Shown one piece after another: positions 35,466 through 44,808 of a stretch of DNA of 49,722 nucleotides (the first letter of the stretch is position 1; the number at the start of each line of letters is the position of its first letter). Origin of the DNA: Actinoallomurus sp. (lineage in GTDB: Bacteria; Actinomycetota; Actinomycetes; Streptosporangiales; Streptosporangiaceae); NCBI GenBank assembly GCA_025964625.1, contig JAOPYL010000018.1, positions 1 to 49,722 of the forward strand, given 5' to 3'. The position numbers and the translations under genes were made by a program. The notes under the pieces were generated by a model, which saw only the letters and a list, made by a program, of their open reading frames with translations, searched no databases and was not told the DNA's origin.

Positions 35466-35498
35466 GGCGCCGTGACCGGACGATCCGGTCACGGCGCC
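35466..35498. terminator. Terminator hairpin between the lactate permease and the response regulator
   Basis: 35466-35480 pairs perfectly with 35484-35498 around a CGA loop (15-bp stem). It is about 100 nt after the permease stop and ends 15 bp before the regulator start, so it separates the two transcription units. Confidence 0.85.
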
Positions 35499-35597
35499 CG
35501 CGGACTCTTTTCTCATCGAACTCTCAGCCTGATGGGTCTGTGCCATGGTCGGCGAAGCACCGCAGGAAACGATCGTGACAACGGCGGAGACTATTCG

Positions 35598-37229
35598 TCA
35601 GGGGACCATCCATGAGAGGACCACTACCGACTGCAGGAGGACGAGCACACACATTCCGGCGAGAAAGACGAGGCTCCAAATGATCACACGCCGGAAGATG
35701 TCGCCTTCCTTGCCGTCCAGGCCGACCGCCGCGGCGGCGATCGCCAGGTTCTGCGGGGAGACCATTTTGCCGAGTACGCCGCCGGAACTGTTGGCGGCCG
35801 ACAGCAGGACGGGCGACAGGTGCGCCTTGCCCGCGGCGGTCGCCTGCAGCGCGCCGAACAGGGAGTTCGAGGACGTGTCCGAGCCGGTCACCGCGGTGCC
35901 CAGCCATCCGAGGATCGGCGACAGGAAGGCGAAGAACCCGCCGGCCCCCGCCATCCACGTGCCGAGCGTGACCGTCTGCCCGGACGCGTTCATGACGAAA
36001 CCCAGCGCCAGGACGAGCATCACGGTGAGGATGGCCCAGCGCAGTTGCACCAGAGTGTCCCGGTAGGCCCGCAGCGCGCGCGTGAACGAGACCCTAAGAA
36101 AGATCATGGTGAGCAATCCAGCAACCAGCATCTGAGTACCCGGCGTCGTCAGATAGTTCAGCGTGAACGTCACCAGTGACAGCGGTTTGCCCTTTGCGCT
36201 CTCCAGATGCAGGCCGGGCCAGTCCACCGTCTGCGTGGTGTTGCCGAGGGCTTTCTTGATGTCCCCTATCTGGCAGACGACGAAGACCGCGATGATGATC
36301 GCGTAGGGCAGGTACGCCTTGAGGATCTCGCGTGGGGCGTCGGGCTGGGCGACCCGGCCGGCGAACTCCGGCGTCGCCTCGTCCGTGGCGCCGCCCGCCA
36401 TGACCGCCTGGACCTGGCGGCGTGGCCGGGTCCGGACCATCGCCACCACCGCCGCGACGGAGACGAGCGAGGCCACGACGTCCGCGAGCGGCACCGAGAT
36501 GAAATTGGACGTGACGTACTGCGCGATGGAGAAGGAGATCCCGCAGCCGAGGGCGGGGACCCAGGTCTCGCGCACGCCCCTGACCCCGTCGACGATGCCG
36601 ACGAGCACCAGCGGCACGAACAGGGCGAGGATCGGCGTCTGCCGCCCGACCATCGCGCCGAGCGTGTCGCTGGACTGTGAGGTGACCTTGCCGAGGGTGA
36701 GGATCGGCGTCGCCATCGCGCCGAACGCGACCGGCGCCGTGTTCGCGGTGAGCGCCAGCACCGCCGCCTTGAGCGGCCGGAATCCGAGCGCGATCAGCAT
36801 CACCGAGGTGACCGCGACCGGCGTGCCGAACCCGGCCAGGGCCTCCAGCAGCGCGCCGAACGAGAACGAGATGATGATCGCCTGGATGCGCTGGTCGTCG
36901 CTGACCCGGGCGAACGACCGGCGCAGCACATCGAAGTGACCGGTGCCGACGGTCATCGTGTACACCCAGATCGCGTTGATGACGATCCACAGGATCGGGA
37001 AGAAGCCGAACGCCGCCCCGTCGGTGCCGGCGAGCACGGCCTGGCCGACCGGCATGCCGTACGCCCAGATCGCGACGACGAGGGCGACGGCGAGAGCGAT
37101 GATCGAGGCCGACCACGCCCGCATGCGCACGATGCCGAGCAGCACGAACAGTGTGAGCAGCGGCAGCGCGGCGACGAGCGAACTCCAGGCGAGCGAATGA
37201 GAGACGGGATCGAGGACCTGACGGTACAA
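35598..37229 (-). CDS. lctP: L-lactate/glycolate permease (LctP family)
   Basis: 543 residues, about 12-14 membrane helices. Family stretches include SFSFGALLEALAGFGTPVAVTSVML, ANTAPVAFGAMATPI and FLSPILGWLGTAVTGSDTSSNSLFGALQ. It imports 2-hydroxy-acids (lactate, glycolate) with protons. I chose TTG 37229: it lies 7 nt after a perfect GGAGGTGA Shine-Dalgarno whose TGA is the glcF stop, and the protein then begins YRQVLDPVSHSLAWSSLVAA as usual. The frame upstream of this is not family-like. Last gene of the glcDEF operon, feeding it substrate. Confidence 0.93.
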   Translation of the reverse strand: MYRQVLDPVSHSLAWSSLVAALPLLTLFVLLGIVRMRAWSASIIALAVALVVAIWAYGMPVGQAVLAGTDGAAFGFFPILWIVINAIWVYTMTVGTGHFDVLRRSFARVSDDQRIQAIIISFSFGALLEALAGFGTPVAVTSVMLIALGFRPLKAAVLALTANTAPVAFGAMATPILTLGKVTSQSSDTLGAMVGRQTPILALFVPLVLVGIVDGVRGVRETWVPALGCGISFSIAQYVTSNFISVPLADVVASLVSVAAVVAMVRTRPRRQVQAVMAGGATDEATPEFAGRVAQPDAPREILKAYLPYAIIIAVFVVCQIGDIKKALGNTTQTVDWPGLHLESAKGKPLSLVTFTLNYLTTPGTQMLVAGLLTMIFLRVSFTRALRAYRDTLVQLRWAILTVMLVLALGFVMNASGQTVTLGTWMAGAGGFFAFLSPILGWLGTAVTGSDTSSNSLFGALQATAAGKAHLSPVLLSAANSSGGVLGKMVSPQNLAIAAAAVGLDGKEGDIFRRVIIWSLVFLAGMCVLVLLQSVVVLSWMVP

Positions 37230-37233
37230 CGGG

Positions 37234-38493
37234 TCACCTCCGGGAGAAAAGCTCCTTGCCGATCCCCCGAATGGACGCGTCGAGCACTTCTGCGGTGTGG
37301 GCCACCGCGATCTCCTCCCCACGGCGGCGAAGCGCCGTGGCGATCTGTAGTGAGCAGCCGGGATTGGCCGCCACCAGTAGATCCGCATTGGTCGCCGATA
37401 CGTTTCGCGCCTTGCGATCGCCCAGCTCACCGGCGGTCTGCGGCTGGAGGAGGTTGTAGACGCCGGCGGACCCGCAGCAGATCTCCGGATCGGCGATCTC
37501 CCTGACCTCCAGGCCTGGGATGCCCCTCAGCAGCTCGCGGGGCTGGGCGCGGATGCCCTGGGCGTGCGCGAGGTGGCAGGCGTCGTGGTAGGCGATCGTG
37601 ATCTCCAGCGGATGCCGGGTGGCCCTCGGTCCCAGCTCGGCGAGGAACTCCGAGAGGTCACGTGTCCCGGCCGTCAGCGCCTGGGCCCGTTCGGCCCACT
37701 CCGGCTCGTCCGCCAGCACGTCCGCGTAGTCCTTCATGGCGGACCCGCATCCGGCCGCGTTCACGACCACCGTGTCGACTCCCGCGAACGACTCGATCGT
37801 CTTCTTCGCGAACGACCTGGCCTCCTCGGACCGGCCGCTGTGCAGCGACAGCGCTCCGCAGCAGCCCTGCCCCTTCGGGATGACGACGTCGCAGCCCTCC
37901 ATCGCCAGCACCCGTGCGGTCGCGGCGTTGACACCCGGGAAGAACTCGCGCTGGACGCAGCCGGTCAGCATGCCGACGACGGCGCGGCGCTCGCCGTGGG
38001 CGGGGACGCGCTCCGGCAGCCGTACGGCCTTGGCACGCGGCGGGGCCAGCCGCTCCATCGCGGCCAGGGTGGGGGAGATCCGCGTCAGCAGCGGCGCCAT
38101 GTTGATCTTCGACGCCTGGTACGCGCGGAGCGGCCAGCGCAGGGCCCGCAGCCTCCGCGGGTACGGGAAGACCGCGAAGATCGCCGCACGGAGCAGCCGT
38201 TCGCCTCGCGACCGGGGATGTTCGTCCTCGACCCGCGCCCGGGTGACCTCGATGAGCCGGTCGTACCGCACGCCCGAGGGACACGCGGTGACACAGGCCA
38301 TGCAGCCCAGGCAGCGGTCGAAGTGCTCGACCATCGAATCGCTGAGCGGCGCGCCGAGCTCGTGCTGGCTCATGAGGTGGATGCGGCCGCGGGGGGAGTC
38401 CATCTCCTCGCCCCACAGCTCGTAGGTCGGGCAGGTCGGCAGGCAGAACCCGCAGTGCACGCAGTCGTCCAGGAGCTCACGGAACTCGTCCAC
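37234..38493 (-). CDS. glcF: Glycolate oxidase iron-sulfur subunit GlcF
   Basis: 419 residues. Two [4Fe-4S] ferredoxin-type motifs (CVHCGFCLPTCPTY and CLGCMACVTACPSG) are followed by two CCG domains (GCCGALSLHSG with HDACHLAH, and CCGSAGVYN) typical of subunits passing electrons to the quinone pool. GTG 38493 overlaps the glcE stop (TAGTG) and is preceded by GGGAGGG. Works with GlcD and GlcE. Confidence 0.94.
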   Translation of the reverse strand: MDEFRELLDDCVHCGFCLPTCPTYELWGEEMDSPRGRIHLMSQHELGAPLSDSMVEHFDRCLGCMACVTACPSGVRYDRLIEVTRARVEDEHPRSRGERLLRAAIFAVFPYPRRLRALRWPLRAYQASKINMAPLLTRISPTLAAMERLAPPRAKAVRLPERVPAHGERRAVVGMLTGCVQREFFPGVNAATARVLAMEGCDVVIPKGQGCCGALSLHSGRSEEARSFAKKTIESFAGVDTVVVNAAGCGSAMKDYADVLADEPEWAERAQALTAGTRDLSEFLAELGPRATRHPLEITIAYHDACHLAHAQGIRAQPRELLRGIPGLEVREIADPEICCGSAGVYNLLQPQTAGELGDRKARNVSATNADLLVAANPGCSLQIATALRRRGEEIAVAHTAEVLDASIRGIGKELFSRR

Positions 38494-39695
38494 TAGATCC
38501 CTCCCGCGAAACGTCCCGGAGACAGGCGGTGCCCGGGGTCGAACTGGTCCTTGACGCGCCGCATCAGTGGCAGGGCCGGCAGCGGCCCCCATCGGTCGAG
38601 GCGCACGGTCTCCGGTGCGTTCAGCACGACGGTGCTGCCGTGCCGGCGCAGTCGCGACACGATCTCGCCCGCGCCGTCCACGGGCAGCGCGACGTGCCAC
38701 ACGCCGCGGCCGGCGGAGCCGCGGATGCGCGCCTTTCCCGGGAGACGGTCACCGTCCGCTCCGGCGGCGGCCGTGCCGAGGTCGGCGAAGAGCGGCTCCA
38801 GCGCCGTGGGCCGGGCGTGCACCTCGGCGAGCACGTCGCCTTCGGGCAACCGGCCCCACCACCGGGGCGGGTCGGCGCCGATCTCGCCGCCGATGAGGTC
38901 GCGCGCGGCCTCGGCCCGGGACGTGACGCCCTCGGGAACGCCTTCCAGGAGGACCGCGACGGTGATCGGGCCGGGCCCGTCGACCTCGATCGCGGCCGGT
39001 ACGAGCGAGGAATGCAGCAGCGCCTGCACGATCTCGTGCGCCCGGCCCGCGTCCGCGGCGGTGGCCGTGACGTACGCGCGGGCGCGGGGCAGCGGGTGCA
39101 ACCGGAACGCCGCCTCGGCGATCAGGCCGAGCGTGCCGCGGGAGCCGGTGAACAGCTTGCCGAGGTCGTAGCCGGCGACGTTCTTCACCACCTTCCCGCC
39201 GGCGTGCGCGGTGACGCCGTCGGCGCGGATCACCGTGATGCCGATGAGCAGGTCGCGGGCGGAGCCGTACAGCAGCCGCCGCGGCCCGGCGGTGGCGGTG
39301 GCGAGCACGCCGCCCACGGTGGCGCCGGGGAGCAGGCCGTCCAGCGCGAGCTGCTGGTCCGTGCCCGCGAGGACGTCCTGCAGGTCCTCGAGGGGCAGCC
39401 CCGCCTCGGCCCGGACGACCAGGTCGCCCGCCGTGTGCTCGATCACCCGGCCGAGTCGCCGCGTGTCGATGACCAGGTCGCAGCGGTCCGGTGGAACGCC
39501 CCAGTGCAGCTTGGTGCCGGCGCCGCGCGGCACGATCGCCAGCCCGTGCTCGGCCGCGGTGCGCATCACCTCGCTCGCCTCCGCGACCGTGGCGGGCGCG
39601 GCGACGTACGACGGCACGACCCCCTGCACGCCGTCCTCCGGCTCACCCGGCCGGGTGTCGCACGCCTTCGCCAGCGCGTCGAGGGGTGTCGTCAT
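38493..39695 (-). CDS. glcE: Glycolate oxidase FAD-binding subunit GlcE
   Basis: 400 residues. FAD-binding type 4 (PCMH/VAO) fold with IVPRGAGTKLHWG, GATVGGVLATATAGPRRL, GGKVVKNVAGYDLGKLFTGSRGTLG and a C-terminal cap ending DQFDPGHRLSPGRF. Paralogous to GlcD but shorter. The frame continues upstream into glcD; ATG 39695, overlapping the glcD stop (TGATG), starts the family similarity. Confidence 0.93.
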   Translation of the reverse strand: MTTPLDALAKACDTRPGEPEDGVQGVVPSYVAAPATVAEASEVMRTAAEHGLAIVPRGAGTKLHWGVPPDRCDLVIDTRRLGRVIEHTAGDLVVRAEAGLPLEDLQDVLAGTDQQLALDGLLPGATVGGVLATATAGPRRLLYGSARDLLIGITVIRADGVTAHAGGKVVKNVAGYDLGKLFTGSRGTLGLIAEAAFRLHPLPRARAYVTATAADAGRAHEIVQALLHSSLVPAAIEVDGPGPITVAVLLEGVPEGVTSRAEAARDLIGGEIGADPPRWWGRLPEGDVLAEVHARPTALEPLFADLGTAAAGADGDRLPGKARIRGSAGRGVWHVALPVDGAGEIVSRLRRHGSTVVLNAPETVRLDRWGPLPALPLMRRVKDQFDPGHRLSPGRFAGGI

Positions 39696-41140
39696 CAGAA
39701 CAGGTCCGCCTTTCCGCTCTCGACGAGCGGATGGACACCCGTGCCCCGGCCCGGAACCTCGCCGCACAGCCGCGGGGTGGGGTAAACCTTGCCGGGGTTG
39801 CACAACCCGGCCGGGTCGAAGGCGCACCGCAGCATCTGCATGGTGTCCAGGTCCTCCTCGGTGAACATGCGCGGCATGTGCTTCGCCTTGTCCACGCCCA
39901 CGCCGTGCTCTCCGGTGATCGACCCGCCATGTTCGATGCACAGATCGAGGATCTTCCCGGACACCTCCTCGGCGCGTTCGCCCGCGCCCGGCACCGCGTC
40001 GTCGAACAGCACCAGCGGATGCAGGTTGCCGTCGCCGGCGTGGAAGACGTTGGCCACCCGGACGCCGCTGTCGCCCGAAAGCTCATCGATCTTGGCCAGC
40101 ACCTCGGGCAGTGCGGTGCGGGGGATCACGCCGTCCTGCACGATGTAGTCCGGGCTGATCCGCCCCACCGCCGCGAAGGCGGACTTGCGGCCCCGCCAGA
40201 TGAGCGCGCGCTCGGCGTCGCCGGCCGCGACGCGGATCTCGAACGCCTCCCGGCACAACTCCTTCACCTGCGCGAACTGTCGGTCCACCTCGGCGGCGGG
40301 ACCGTCCAGCTCGACGATGAGCACCGCTCCCGCGCCGGCCGGATAGCCGCACCTCACCGCGGCTTCGGCCGCCTCGATGGACAGCGCGTCCATCATCTCG
40401 ACGGCGGCGGGCACGACTCCGGCGGCGATGATCGCCGATACCGCCCCGCCGGCGTGCTCGATCGAGTCGAAGGCGGCCAGCAGCGTCTGGACGGTCTCCG
40501 GCAGCCGCGTCAGCCGTACCGTGATCCTGGTGGCGATGCCGAGGGTGCCCTCCGAGCCGACGAACGCGCCGAGCAGGTCGTAGCCGGGCCCCTCGGTGAT
40601 CTCGACGATGTCCCCGTCGGGAGTGACGACCTCGCAGGCCAGCACGTGGTTGACGGTGAAGCCGTACTTCAGGCAGTGCGCGCCGCCGGAGTTCTCCGCG
40701 ACGTTCCCGCCGATCGAGCAGACCTGCTGGCTGGACGGGTCGGGCGCGTAGTAGTAGCCGTGCGGCCGGGTCGCCTTCGTGACGTCGAGATTGATCACAC
40801 CGGGTTCGACGACCGCCCGCTGGTTCTCGATGTCGATCTCCAGGATGCGCCGCATCCTCGACGTGACGATCAGCACGCCGTCGGTGCGGGGGAGCGCGCC
40901 GCCGGACAGCCCGGTGCCCGATCCGCGCGCGATGTACGGCACGCCTTCGGCGGCGCAGGCCCTGACGATCTCCGCGATCTGCTCGGCGCTCTCCGGCAGC
41001 ACCACGACGCCCGGCGTCGCCCGGTGATAGGTGAGTCCGTCGCACTCGTACGTGCGCAGCTCCGCCGGGTCGGTGATGACGCCTTCCGCTCCGGCGATGA
41101 CCCTCAGCCGTTCCGCGAGCCCGTCAAGCCGTGATGTCAC
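39695..41140 (-). CDS. glcD: Glycolate oxidase catalytic FAD subunit GlcD
   Basis: 481 residues. FAD-binding type 4 dehydrogenase: PYIARGSGTGLSGGALP, CSIGGNVAENSGGAHCLKYG and DLLGAFVGSEGTLGI contact FAD. The C-terminal cap has NVFHAGDGNLHPLVLFD (metal/substrate His) and ITGEHGVGVDKAKHM. Oxidises glycolate or D-lactate. GTG 41140 gives MTSRLDGLAERLRVI. First gene of glcDEF-lctP. An operator-like pair of palindromes lies just upstream. The substrate (glycolate or D-lactate) cannot be settled from sequence. Confidence 0.94.
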   Translation of the reverse strand: MTSRLDGLAERLRVIAGAEGVITDPAELRTYECDGLTYHRATPGVVVLPESAEQIAEIVRACAAEGVPYIARGSGTGLSGGALPRTDGVLIVTSRMRRILEIDIENQRAVVEPGVINLDVTKATRPHGYYYAPDPSSQQVCSIGGNVAENSGGAHCLKYGFTVNHVLACEVVTPDGDIVEITEGPGYDLLGAFVGSEGTLGIATRITVRLTRLPETVQTLLAAFDSIEHAGGAVSAIIAAGVVPAAVEMMDALSIEAAEAAVRCGYPAGAGAVLIVELDGPAAEVDRQFAQVKELCREAFEIRVAAGDAERALIWRGRKSAFAAVGRISPDYIVQDGVIPRTALPEVLAKIDELSGDSGVRVANVFHAGDGNLHPLVLFDDAVPGAGERAEEVSGKILDLCIEHGGSITGEHGVGVDKAKHMPRMFTEEDLDTMQMLRCAFDPAGLCNPGKVYPTPRLCGEVPGRGTGVHPLVESGKADLF

Positions 41141-41157
41141 AACACCATCCTTGACTT

Positions 41158-41174
41158 ACTGGACAGTTCCGAAC
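41158..41174. promoter_or_regulatory. Overlapping short palindromes upstream of glcD
   Basis: ACTGGACAGT (41158-41167) and GTTCCGAAC (41166-41174) overlap 18-34 bp before the glcD start. The position suits an operator; no GntR- or IclR-type consensus is clearly matched. Confidence 0.35.
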
Positions 41175-41190
41175 AAGGCCTAGCTCGGCC

Positions 41191-41226
41191 GTCTCTGAGC
41201 CCGGCCCGGGTGCCGGGCTCAGAGAC
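41191..41226. terminator. Terminator of aceB (14-bp perfect stem)
   Basis: 41191-41204 pairs with 41213-41226 around an 8-nt loop, 13 nt after the aceB stop on the minus strand. It isolates aceB from the glc operon. Confidence 0.9.
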
Positions 41227-41238
41227 GCGGGTGAGACG

Positions 41239-42840
41239 TCAGGGCATGCGCTCGTAGGCGGGGACGGTGAGGAAGTCGGCGTAGTCGTCGGCGAGCGCGA
41301 CCTCCTTGAAGAGGCTCACCGCCTCGTCGAAGCGCTTCTCGTCGAAGGCGTCCCCGTACGACTCGCGGATCTTGGAGAGCTCCTCATCGATGATCTCCTC
41401 GACGAGCTCCGCGGTGACCTGCGGACCGTCGGCGAGCTCGACGTCGTTGTGGATCCACTGCCAGATCTGCGACCGGGAGATCTCGGCGGTCGCGGCGTCC
41501 TCCATCAGGTTGAAGACGGCGACCGCGCCGTTGCCGCCCAGCCAGGTCGCGATGTACTGCAGGCCGACGCTGATGTTGTTGCGCAGGCCGGCCTCAGTGA
41601 TGTCGCCCGGGGTCTTGTCGACGGCGAGCAGGTCGGAGGCGGACACCGACACCTCCTCGCGCAGCCGGTCGCGCTGGTTCGGCCGGTCGCCGAGGACGCC
41701 GTCGAAGATCTCGCGGCAGATCGGCACGAGGTCGGGGTGGGCGACCCAGGAACCGTCGAAGCCGTCTTCGGACTCACGGGTCTTATCCGCCCGCACCTTC
41801 TCGAAGGCGGCCCGGTTGACCTCCTCGTCGCGGCGGGACGGGATGAACGCGGCCATGCCGCCGATCGCGTGTGCGCCGCGTTTGTGGCAGGTGCGCACGA
41901 GCAGTTCGGTGTACGCCCGCATGAACGGGGCCGTCATCGTGATCGCGTTGCGCTCCGGCAGCAGGAACTGGCGGCCGCGCGCACGGAACTTCTTGATCAT
42001 TGAGAACAGGTAGTCCCACCGGCCCGCGTTGAGCCCCGCGGAGTGGTCGCGCAGCTCGAACAGGATCTCCTCCATCTCGAACGCGGCCGGGATGGTCTCG
42101 ATCAGCACGGTGGCCCGGATCGTGCCGCGCGGGATCTCCAGGAGGTCCTGCGCGAGGTTGAACACGTCGTTCCACAGCCGCGCCTCGAGGTGGCTCTCAA
42201 TCTTGGGCAGGTAGAAGTACGGGCCCTTGCCCTTGTCGAGCTGGCGGCGCGCGCAGTGGAAGAAGTAGAGACCGAAGTCGAACAGCGAGCCCGACATGCG
42301 CTCGCCGTCGACGAGGACGTGCTTCTCGTCGAGATGCCAGCCGCGCGGACGCACGACGATGGTGGCGAGCTCCTCATCGGGCTTCAGCCGGTACGCCTTG
42401 CCACCGGTCTCGAAGTCGATCGTGCGGTCGAGCGCGTTACGGAGGTTGAGCTGCCCGCCGACCATGTTCTCCCACAGCGGCGTGTTGGCGTCCTCGAAGT
42501 CGGCGAGCCAGACCTTCGCCCCGGAGTTCAGGGCGTTGATCGTCATTTTCCGGTCGGTCGGGCCGGTGATCTCGACGCGACGGTCCTCCAGGCCCGGAGC
42601 CGGATGGGCCACCCGCCAGGTGTCGTCGTGCCGGACGTCGGCGCTGTCCGGCAGGAAGTCGAGCGTGCCGCCCCGGGCCAGCTCCTCCTGCCGCTCGGCG
42701 CGCCTGCCGAGCAGCTCGCCGCGCCGGGTGCCGAACTCACGCTGGAGGGCGGCGAGGAAGCCCAGCGCCTCCGGCGTGAGGATCTCGGCGTGTCGCTCGT
42801 CGAGGGGACCGGTCAGCTCCACGCCTTTGGGTTCAGCCAT
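41239..42840 (-). CDS. aceB: Malate synthase A
   Basis: 533 residues. Condenses glyoxylate with acetyl-CoA to malate. Family motifs include [59 protein letters not shown] (catalytic Arg and metal Glu/Asp region), MGG-like [15 protein letters not shown] and a C-terminal [22 protein letters not shown] with the catalytic Asp. ATG 42840. It lies upstream of glcDEF-lctP but has its own terminator. Together they convert glycolate to glyoxylate to malate. No isocitrate lyase is in the window. Confidence 0.97.
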   Translation of the reverse strand: MAEPKGVELTGPLDERHAEILTPEALGFLAALQREFGTRRGELLGRRAERQEELARGGTLDFLPDSADVRHDDTWRVAHPAPGLEDRRVEITGPTDRKMTINALNSGAKVWLADFEDANTPLWENMVGGQLNLRNALDRTIDFETGGKAYRLKPDEELATIVVRPRGWHLDEKHVLVDGERMSGSLFDFGLYFFHCARRQLDKGKGPYFYLPKIESHLEARLWNDVFNLAQDLLEIPRGTIRATVLIETIPAAFEMEEILFELRDHSAGLNAGRWDYLFSMIKKFRARGRQFLLPERNAITMTAPFMRAYTELLVRTCHKRGAHAIGGMAAFIPSRRDEEVNRAAFEKVRADKTRESEDGFDGSWVAHPDLVPICREIFDGVLGDRPNQRDRLREEVSVSASDLLAVDKTPGDITEAGLRNNISVGLQYIATWLGGNGAVAVFNLMEDAATAEISRSQIWQWIHNDVELADGPQVTAELVEEIIDEELSKIRESYGDAFDEKRFDEAVSLFKEVALADDYADFLTVPAYERMP

Positions 42841-42850
42841 CTGCCTGCCC

Positions 42851-42865
42851 TTTCGTCTAGCGAAA
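42851..42865. promoter_or_regulatory. Candidate aceB operator
   Basis: TTTCGTCTAGCGAAA: 5-bp arms TTTCG/CGAAA around TCTAG, 11 bp upstream of the aceB ATG in an unusually A/T-rich patch (42851-42896). An IclR- or GntR-type regulator is plausible; none is encoded nearby. Confidence 0.45.
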
Positions 42866-43061
42866 ATATAGTTCTGCTTAGTGGAAGACTAATAAGGCCC
42901 CCGCGGGCGGGTCAAAGCGGGGTCCGCCTCTTCCGTACCCGCGAACGCGCCGCCCAGCGGACCCGGCGCCGGGTCCGTGGGGATATCCAGGTGTGCGATC
43001 CGCGTAGTCGTGGCAGCATCAAGGAAGATCCGCGAACGTTCCGGCGTTGACATGGGAGAAC

Positions 43062-44465
43062 ATGACTACTTTTCCTTACGAAGAGCCTGAGCCGCTGACC
43101 GGCGAGCTCGATCTCGAGGACCGCCAGGCGCTGCGCCGTGTCGCCGGGCTCTCGACCGAGCTCAGCGATGTCACCGAGGTCGAATACCGCGCACTCCGGC
43201 TGGAGCGCGTGGTTCTGATCGGCGTGTGGACCGACGGCGGCGAGGCCGAAGCCGAAAATTCCCTCCGTGAGCTGGCGCTCCTTGCCGAGACCGCCGGTTC
43301 GGAGGTCCTCGAGGGCATGATCCAGCGACGCTCGAAGCCCGACCCGGCGACGTACGTCGGCTCCGGTAAGGCGATCGAGCTGCGTGACGTCGTCATTTCC
43401 TCCGGCGCGGACACCGTGATCTGCGACGGCGAGCTGGCGCCCAGCCAGCTCCGCCAGCTGGAGGAGGTCGTCAAGGTCAAGGTGATCGACCGTACGGCGC
43501 TGATCCTCGACATCTTCGCCCAGCACGCCAGCAGCCGTGAGGGCAAGGCCCAGGTGGAGCTGGCCCAGCTCGAGTACCTCCTACCCCGTCTGCGCGGCTG
43601 GGGTGGCAACCTGTCCCGGCAGGTCGGCGGTCGTGCCGCCGGCGGTGTCGGCATCGGCGGGCGCGGTCCAGGTGAGACCAAGATCGAGCTCGACCGGCGG
43701 CGGATCCGCACCCGCACGGCCAAGCTGCGCCGGCAGATCGCCGAGATGGGCAAGGCGCGCGATACCAAGCGATCCCGGCGGCGCAGCCGCCAGGTCCCCG
43801 CCGTCGCGATCGCCGGTTACACCAACGCCGGAAAATCCAGCCTGCTCAACCGCTTCACCGGCGCCGGGGTGCTGGTGGAGAACGCCCTGTTCGCCACCCT
43901 CGACCCGACCGTCCGCCGCGCGAGCACGCCCAACGGCCGCGGCATCACCCTCGCGGACACCGTCGGGTTCGTACGGCACCTGCCGCACCAGCTCGTCGAG
44001 GCGTTCCGTTCGACGCTGGAGGAGGTCGCCGAGGCCGACCTGATCCTTCATGTGGTCGACGGCTCCGACGTCGATCCCGAGGCGCAGATCGCCGCGGTTC
44101 GCGAGGTGCTGCGCGAGGTCGGCGCGAACGAGGTGCCCGAGCTCATCGTCATCAACAAGACCGACGTCGCCGACGCGATGTCGGTGGCCAGGCTCCGCCG
44201 CCGTGAGCCACACAGCGTCGTCGTGTCGGCGCGTACCGGCGCGGGCCTCGACGATCTGCTCCAGGCGATCGAGGAGAACCTGCCCCGCGGCGACCGGGAG
44301 GTGCACGCCATGGTGCCGTACGACCGCGGCGATCTGGTCGCCCGCGTGCACGACCTGGGTGAGGTGCTCTCGCAGGAGCACACCGCCGACGGCACGGCCC
44401 TGCACGCCCGGGTGCCGGAGCGCATGGCCGGTGAGCTGGAGCCGTACGTCACGGCCCAGGTGTGA
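43062..44465 (+). CDS. hflX: Ribosome-associated GTPase HflX
   Basis: 467 residues. HflX splits stalled or hibernating ribosomes. The N-terminal nucleotide-binding domain (DPATYVGSGKAIELRDVV) and coiled-coil linker (GPGETKIELDRRRIRTRTAKL) are typical. The GTPase domain has G1 GYTNAGKSSLL, G3 DTVGFVRHLPHQLVEAFRST, G4 NKTD and a short C-terminal domain. The G3 loop reads DTVGF, as in all HflX. ATG 43062 follows GGGAGAAC closely; TTG 43047 is a possible longer start. Confidence 0.96.
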   Translation: MTTFPYEEPEPLTGELDLEDRQALRRVAGLSTELSDVTEVEYRALRLERVVLIGVWTDGGEAEAENSLRELALLAETAGSEVLEGMIQRRSKPDPATYVGSGKAIELRDVVISSGADTVICDGELAPSQLRQLEEVVKVKVIDRTALILDIFAQHASSREGKAQVELAQLEYLLPRLRGWGGNLSRQVGGRAAGGVGIGGRGPGETKIELDRRRIRTRTAKLRRQIAEMGKARDTKRSRRRSRQVPAVAIAGYTNAGKSSLLNRFTGAGVLVENALFATLDPTVRRASTPNGRGITLADTVGFVRHLPHQLVEAFRSTLEEVAEADLILHVVDGSDVDPEAQIAAVREVLREVGANEVPELIVINKTDVADAMSVARLRRREPHSVVVSARTGAGLDDLLQAIEENLPRGDREVHAMVPYDRGDLVARVHDLGEVLSQEHTADGTALHARVPERMAGELEPYVTAQV

Positions 44466-44473
44466 TCACGCCG

Positions 44474-44493
44474 CGGGCTCTCGGGGGAGCCCG
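44474..44493. terminator. Short terminator-like hairpin after hflX
   Basis: CGGGCTC (44474-44480) pairs with GAGCCCG (44487-44493) around TCGGGG, 9 nt after the stop. Only a 7-bp stem. Confidence 0.5.
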
Positions 44494-44808
44494 ATCCCGT
44501 CCTCATTTGCTGTTCCCTCTGGGCGGGATGCGTTCCTGAGGTATCGTCAAAGCGCCTGTAACAGTCGGTCGTAGGGCGGTTGACGAGCGGTATACGGCGA
44601 CAGGCTGTACAGGGTGGCCTTGGTGCACTACCGTGACGAAACCGAAGTTTGAGGGTTCGTTGCTCCGGGGGTCGGATGATCGCCCCTTTAACCACACTTG
44701 GGTCCGCCGACAGCGTTGCCGGCGTAATCGAGCGAGAGCAGGTGACCCGCTGCATGGTGTCCGCACACCCTTCACCGGCGCCCGACCGTAGACGCAGGCG
44801 GTGACGCG
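44494..44808. other. Leader/promoter region of the HutI-like gene, with a doubtful 42-codon ORF
   Basis: No established gene. TTGACG at 44580-44585 could be a -35 but has no good -10 partner. A frame from ATG 44676 to TGA 44804 (42 codons) ends 4 nt before the next gene; it contains a TTA leucine codon and only about 71% G/C at third positions, below its neighbours, so coding is unlikely. Confidence 0.4.
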
